Shown piece after piece: positions 7,123 through 9,330 of a stretch of DNA of 9,330 nt. Each line of letters opens with the position of its first letter. Position 1 is the stretch's first letter. Source of the DNA: Nitrospirota bacterium (GTDB taxonomy: Bacteria > Nitrospirota_A > Leptospirillia > Leptospirillales > Leptospirillaceae); assembly GCA_021844275.1 (NCBI GenBank), contig JAKBTR010000079.1, forward strand, positions 1 to 9,330, in the 5' to 3' direction. A program made the translations under genes and the position numbers. The notes beneath the pieces are model-generated. The model had not been told where the DNA came from. It saw only the letters and a list, made by a program, of their open reading frames with translations, and ran no database searches.

Positions 7123-7149
7123 TTGACAAGGCCTTGTCGACAAGATTAT
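7123..7149 (+). promoter_or_regulatory. Second candidate promoter overlapping the palindromic operator
   Basis: TTGACA (7123-7128) with a weak GATTAT (7144-7149) after a short 15-base spacer. The start would fall around 7155, at the very first bases of the riboswitch, which is tight for a complete aptamer. The palindromes at 7125-7144 fill its spacer, as operators often do. The short spacing lowers my confidence. Confidence 0.35.
7125..7144. promoter_or_regulatory. Overlapping double palindrome, operator-like
   Basis: GACAAGGCCTTGTC (7125-7138) is a perfect 14-base palindrome and CTTGTCGACAAG (7133-7144) is a perfect 12-base palindrome sharing its middle arm. The result is three alternating arms, GACAAG, CTTGTC and GACAAG. 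It lies just before the riboswitch and within the second promoter candidate. Such symmetry suits a dimeric repressor, possibly two dimers; an RNA hairpin in the leader is the alternative. The regulator is not in the window. Confidence 0.5.
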
Positions 7150-7151
7150 GT

Positions 7152-7215
7152 GGGGGTGATGGAGTCCACCTGAACGGCCCTTTCCGTCAAAGGAAAGGGA
7201 TGATGACTCCTGTGA
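7152..7215 (+). ncRNA. Fluoride riboswitch (crcB motif)
   Basis: The sequence and foldback match the crcB aptamer. GGTGATGGAGTCCACC (7155-7170) supplies the pseudoknot strands GGTG (7155-7158) and CACC (7167-7170) and the 5' strand of the ligand-closing stem, GGAGTC (7161-7166). That stem pairs with GACTCC (7205-7210). Between them is a perfect 8-bp hairpin, CCCTTTCC (7178-7185) with GGAAAGGG (7192-7199), loop GTCAAA. The conserved TGATGACTCCTGTG follows (7201-7214), close to the family's UGAUGRCUCCUAC. Fluoride binding to this aptamer normally switches on fluoride exporters or stress genes. Here it lies about 170 bases before an EmrA-type gene on the same strand. Identified from memory of the consensus, without a covariance-model search. 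Confidence 0.86.
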
Positions 7216-7383
7216 GAGGCGAGTTTCGCATTCCTTCTTGCAGGAGACCGTTTCAGGCCGATCTGTTATCCCTTTTTTCTTGCGTTCAGGGAGGCAGCGC
7301 TTGGGAATAGAGATGCGCTTGACTGCAGAGGGGCTTCGCACAATCGGACCCGACGGGGCGAAGCGACTTGGAAAGGGCAAGGA

Positions 7384-8373
7384 ATGGGAGAGACATTATT
7401 CGAATCAAAGCCCCGGGCGGGATGGAAGGATCTGGTGAGCTGGCGCGTCCTGTTGCCGCTGTCGGGACTTCTTCTCACGCTTTTCTGGGGCGTCCAGCGC
7501 TGGGCGGAAGACCGACATTACGTGTATTCGGACGATGTTTATGTTCAGGGAAAGATCACGCTGGTTTCTTCTTCGATTGCCGGTCGGCTGATTGCCCTGA
7601 ACGTAAACGAAGGGGATCCGGTCGAAAGAGGGGATATTCTTGCGACGGTCGACCGGACGGGAGAATCCTATCAGCGCACCCATAATTCAGAGAAGAACCT
7701 GAAGGCCTACCAGTTGCTGAAAAGGGACCTTTCCAGCCTGAAAGATCTTCTCCGGCAGGAGAAGGACGAGAAAGACCGGTATCTCCGCTCGAAGGATCTT
7801 CTTCAGGAGCATTTCATTTCCCTCCAGAAACTGGAAGATGTCCGCACCCGCTGGGAGAAAGTCCGGGCAAGACGGCGTGAGCTCCAGGGGGCTATCGTCG
7901 CAGAAGAGCAGGCGCTGGACGTGACGGAAGTTCACCCGACAAACGAAACGGTCTTCGCTCCGATTCGTGGACAGGTGGCCCAGCGCCTTGTCAATCTGGG
8001 GGAAACGGTAAAGCCGCTCCAGCCGATAGTCAGTCTGATCAACACACAAAACCTTTCGAGCATCTGGCTCGACGCCTTCGTTCGGGAAACACAGGTCTGG
8101 AAGATCAAGCCCGGGCAAAAGGTGCGGATCCATGTCGACAGCTGGCCCGGGGATACCTTTTACGGACACGTGCTGGAGTTTATCCCGGCGGCTTCTCAGG
8201 CCTTCTCCCTGCTTCCGGCCCAGAATGCGGCCGGCACCTTTGTCAAAGTCGTTCAACGGATTCCCGTGCGTATCGTCTTCGACAGTCTGAAAAATCGGAC
8301 TATTCTTCCGGGAATGTCGGCCGAAGTCTGGATAGACCGAAAATCGGTTCCGAAGAAGGATTTGGTCAGGTGA
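7384..8373 (+). CDS. EmrA/HlyD-type periplasmic adaptor (membrane fusion protein) of a tripartite efflux system
   Basis: 329 residues. Such adaptors sit in the inner membrane and bridge a transporter to an outer-membrane channel. Seen: a cytosolic N-terminus of about 20 residues; one membrane anchor (about 22-37); a first lipoyl-like half (about 58-90, with SSSIAGRLIALNVNEGDPVE); a long charged coiled coil (about 99-180); the second lipoyl half (188-218, VFAPIRGQVAQRLVNLGE); and beta-barrel strands. Near residues 274-297 stand FSLLPAQNAAGTFVKV and VQRIPVRI, characteristic of the EmrA branch that works with MFS (DHA2) exporters. It is shorter than E. coli EmrA (about 390). The start is supported by AAAGGG six bases upstream. 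The stop overlaps the next gene's GTG. The upstream leader carries the fluoride riboswitch, so expression may depend on fluoride; the exported substrate is unknown. A general HlyD protein is the fallback call. Confidence 0.9.
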   Translation: MGETLFESKPRAGWKDLVSWRVLLPLSGLLLTLFWGVQRWAEDRHYVYSDDVYVQGKITLVSSSIAGRLIALNVNEGDPVERGDILATVDRTGESYQRTHNSEKNLKAYQLLKRDLSSLKDLLRQEKDEKDRYLRSKDLLQEHFISLQKLEDVRTRWEKVRARRRELQGAIVAEEQALDVTEVHPTNETVFAPIRGQVAQRLVNLGETVKPLQPIVSLINTQNLSSIWLDAFVRETQVWKIKPGQKVRIHVDSWPGDTFYGHVLEFIPAASQAFSLLPAQNAAGTFVKVVQRIPVRIVFDSLKNRTILPGMSAEVWIDRKSVPKKDLVR

Positions 8374-9330
8374 CCGGTCCGATTGACTGGAGGCAGCGAT
8401 TTCCTCTTTTTTCCTTCCGGGTTTTCCTCATTGCTCTTCTTGTCCTTCTCCCGGTCCCGGAGAGTTTCGGTGATCCTTTGGACAGCCAGGGCATTCCGGT
8501 AACGAGGGGCGAGATTCTTCAGGAAGCTCTCGACAATAATCCAGGCATAATCGTTCAGGCCAACCGCTTATCGGCTGCGAAGGAAGAGGTAGGTATCCGG
8601 CGGGCGACTTATTATCCACAGATCAGCCTGAACCTGGCCCAGCTCTATTTGAATACCCCCGTTTTGGGAATATCTTTTCCGAACGAGCAACCCTTGGCCC
8701 CCGAAGCCATTCTTCCGACATTCACGCAGGGGATTTTTGAGTTCGGCCGCCGTCACAACCAGGTGAAAGCCGCCGTTCTGAAGAAGAAAGCCCGGCGGTG
8801 GATGCTGGAAGAGGCCCGACTCGCCGTAGTCTGGAAAGCCGCTATGTCCTTTGATCAACTGGCGATGTACCAGCACCTGCTGCAGGCGGCCGATGAAAAT
8901 GAACGGGCCGCCCGGAAGCATCTCGAACGGACACGCCTGCGCCTTGAAAAAGGTCTGGCGATCTTCCCGGATTTGACACAGGCAAAAGTGTATTGGCAGA
9001 AATCTCGTCTCCAGATCGTTCAGATCCGGAACTCCCTTCGCAAGGCCCAGGCCGACCTTGTCTATGCGACCGGACACAAAAAATTCCATCCTTACCTGGC
9101 CGTGGAGTCCACCTGGGCTGAAATGCTGCCTCGAAACCCGGATGCTCTGGTCGAATCGGCCATGCATCAGCGTCCCTTGCTGCTGTCTCTCAGGAGGAAG
9201 GACAGGGAAAAGAAGGTTCTGGTCGACAGAGAGTTTGACGAACACCTCCCGAAACTTGACCTCTTCGCCAACGGTCTGATTGTTTATGGCCTTCCTTCGT
9301 CCGTCACGCTTGCCCCGCCATCCAGTGGTC
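8370..9330 (+). CDS. TolC-family outer-membrane efflux protein, 5' part (runs off the window)
   Basis: 320 codons are open to the right edge with no stop, so this is the N-terminal two thirds or so of a protein usually 420-500 residues long. It begins with GTG inside the adaptor's stop (GTGA), with GAAGGA nine bases upstream and no better in-frame ATG. A signal peptide is visible: basic residues R8, R10 and R17, hydrophobic core about 18-29, and probable cleavage after SFG (about residue 34). The mature part starts like the family (TRGEILQEALDNNPGI, then AAKEEVGIRRATYYPQISL) and shows a TolC-like beta-strand and helix block around FTQGIFEFGRRHNQVKAA. It continues with the long helical RLEKGLA...DLTQAKVYW repeat pattern. 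It should form the trimeric channel that docks with the adaptor just upstream. The inner-membrane pump is presumably encoded beyond the window. Confidence 0.88.
   Translation, partial: MTGPIDWRQRFPLFSFRVFLIALLVLLPVPESFGDPLDSQGIPVTRGEILQEALDNNPGIIVQANRLSAAKEEVGIRRATYYPQISLNLAQLYLNTPVLGISFPNEQPLAPEAILPTFTQGIFEFGRRHNQVKAAVLKKKARRWMLEEARLAVVWKAAMSFDQLAMYQHLLQAADENERAARKHLERTRLRLEKGLAIFPDLTQAKVYWQKSRLQIVQIRNSLRKAQADLVYATGHKKFHPYLAVESTWAEMLPRNPDALVESAMHQRPLLLSLRRKDREKKVLVDREFDEHLPKLDLFANGLIVYGLPSSVTLAPPSSG

Noticed and set aside
6695..7129. A 144-codon open frame on the minus strand whose stop overlaps the cyclase start as ATGA, which could explain the cyclase's weak ribosome binding site.
   Set aside because: It needs a TTG start with no ribosome binding site, the later ATG (7045) also lacks one, and the sequence is rich in Arg, His and Ser without a fold-like pattern. 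It would also run through the riboswitch-side promoter elements.
7333..7364. Inverted repeat GCTTCGC / GCGAAGC before the adaptor gene, as an intrinsic terminator.
   Set aside because: The 18-base loop is long and no T run follows; it may fold near the ribosome binding site but I cannot assign a function.
7313..7438. A 41-codon plus-strand frame (MRLTAEGLRT...) between the riboswitch and the adaptor gene, as a leader peptide.
   Set aside because: No ribosome binding site at normal spacing and it overlaps the adaptor start by 55 bases; not supported, although a leader peptide cannot be excluded.

Overview
The window (roughly 55% G+C, bacterial) looks like chromosomal sequence from a Gram-negative bacterium. 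It has an outer-membrane efflux factor, a periplasmic adaptor and a very large membrane-anchored c-di-GMP enzyme. Overall gene style and protein character remind me of Leptospirillum-like Nitrospirota, but this is an impression from reading, not a database match.

Region 1 (1-2062, + strand) is a tightly packed cofactor operon: the 3' part of nadC (NAD synthesis), birA (biotin protein ligase without a DNA-binding domain) and a coaX-type type III pantothenate kinase (CoA synthesis). Each junction is an ATGA stop/start overlap, so the three are probably translationally coupled. The CoaX-like protein keeps the GADR, DFGT and TGG motifs but has lost the N-terminal D-x-G-N-T phosphate motif.

Region 2 (2093-6698, - strand) holds a 1452-residue sensor diguanylate cyclase. 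It has two membrane segments around a periplasmic helical domain, then three PAS domains, GAF, a fourth PAS, an intact GGDEF domain with its RxxD inhibitory site, an EAL-like domain that has lost essentially every catalytic motif, and an unusual C-terminal tail. A 61-residue single-span membrane protein with a very strong ribosome binding site follows 60 bases downstream and probably shares the transcript. These genes converge on the cofactor operon.

Region 3 (6699-7383) is a 685-base divergent intergenic region, dense in signals. On the DGC side lies an 11-base direct repeat. On the efflux side are two TTGACA promoter candidates, an overlapping double palindrome (operator-like), and a clear fluoride riboswitch (crcB motif, about 7152-7215) with a possible alternative pairing downstream.

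Region 4 (7384-9330, + strand) is an export cassette: an EmrA/HlyD-type membrane fusion protein, overlapping by GTGA with a TolC-family outer-membrane factor cut off by the window end. No inner-membrane pump and no crcB/eriC fluoride channel is visible; either may lie beyond the right edge. The most interesting point is the pairing of a fluoride riboswitch with a tripartite efflux operon.
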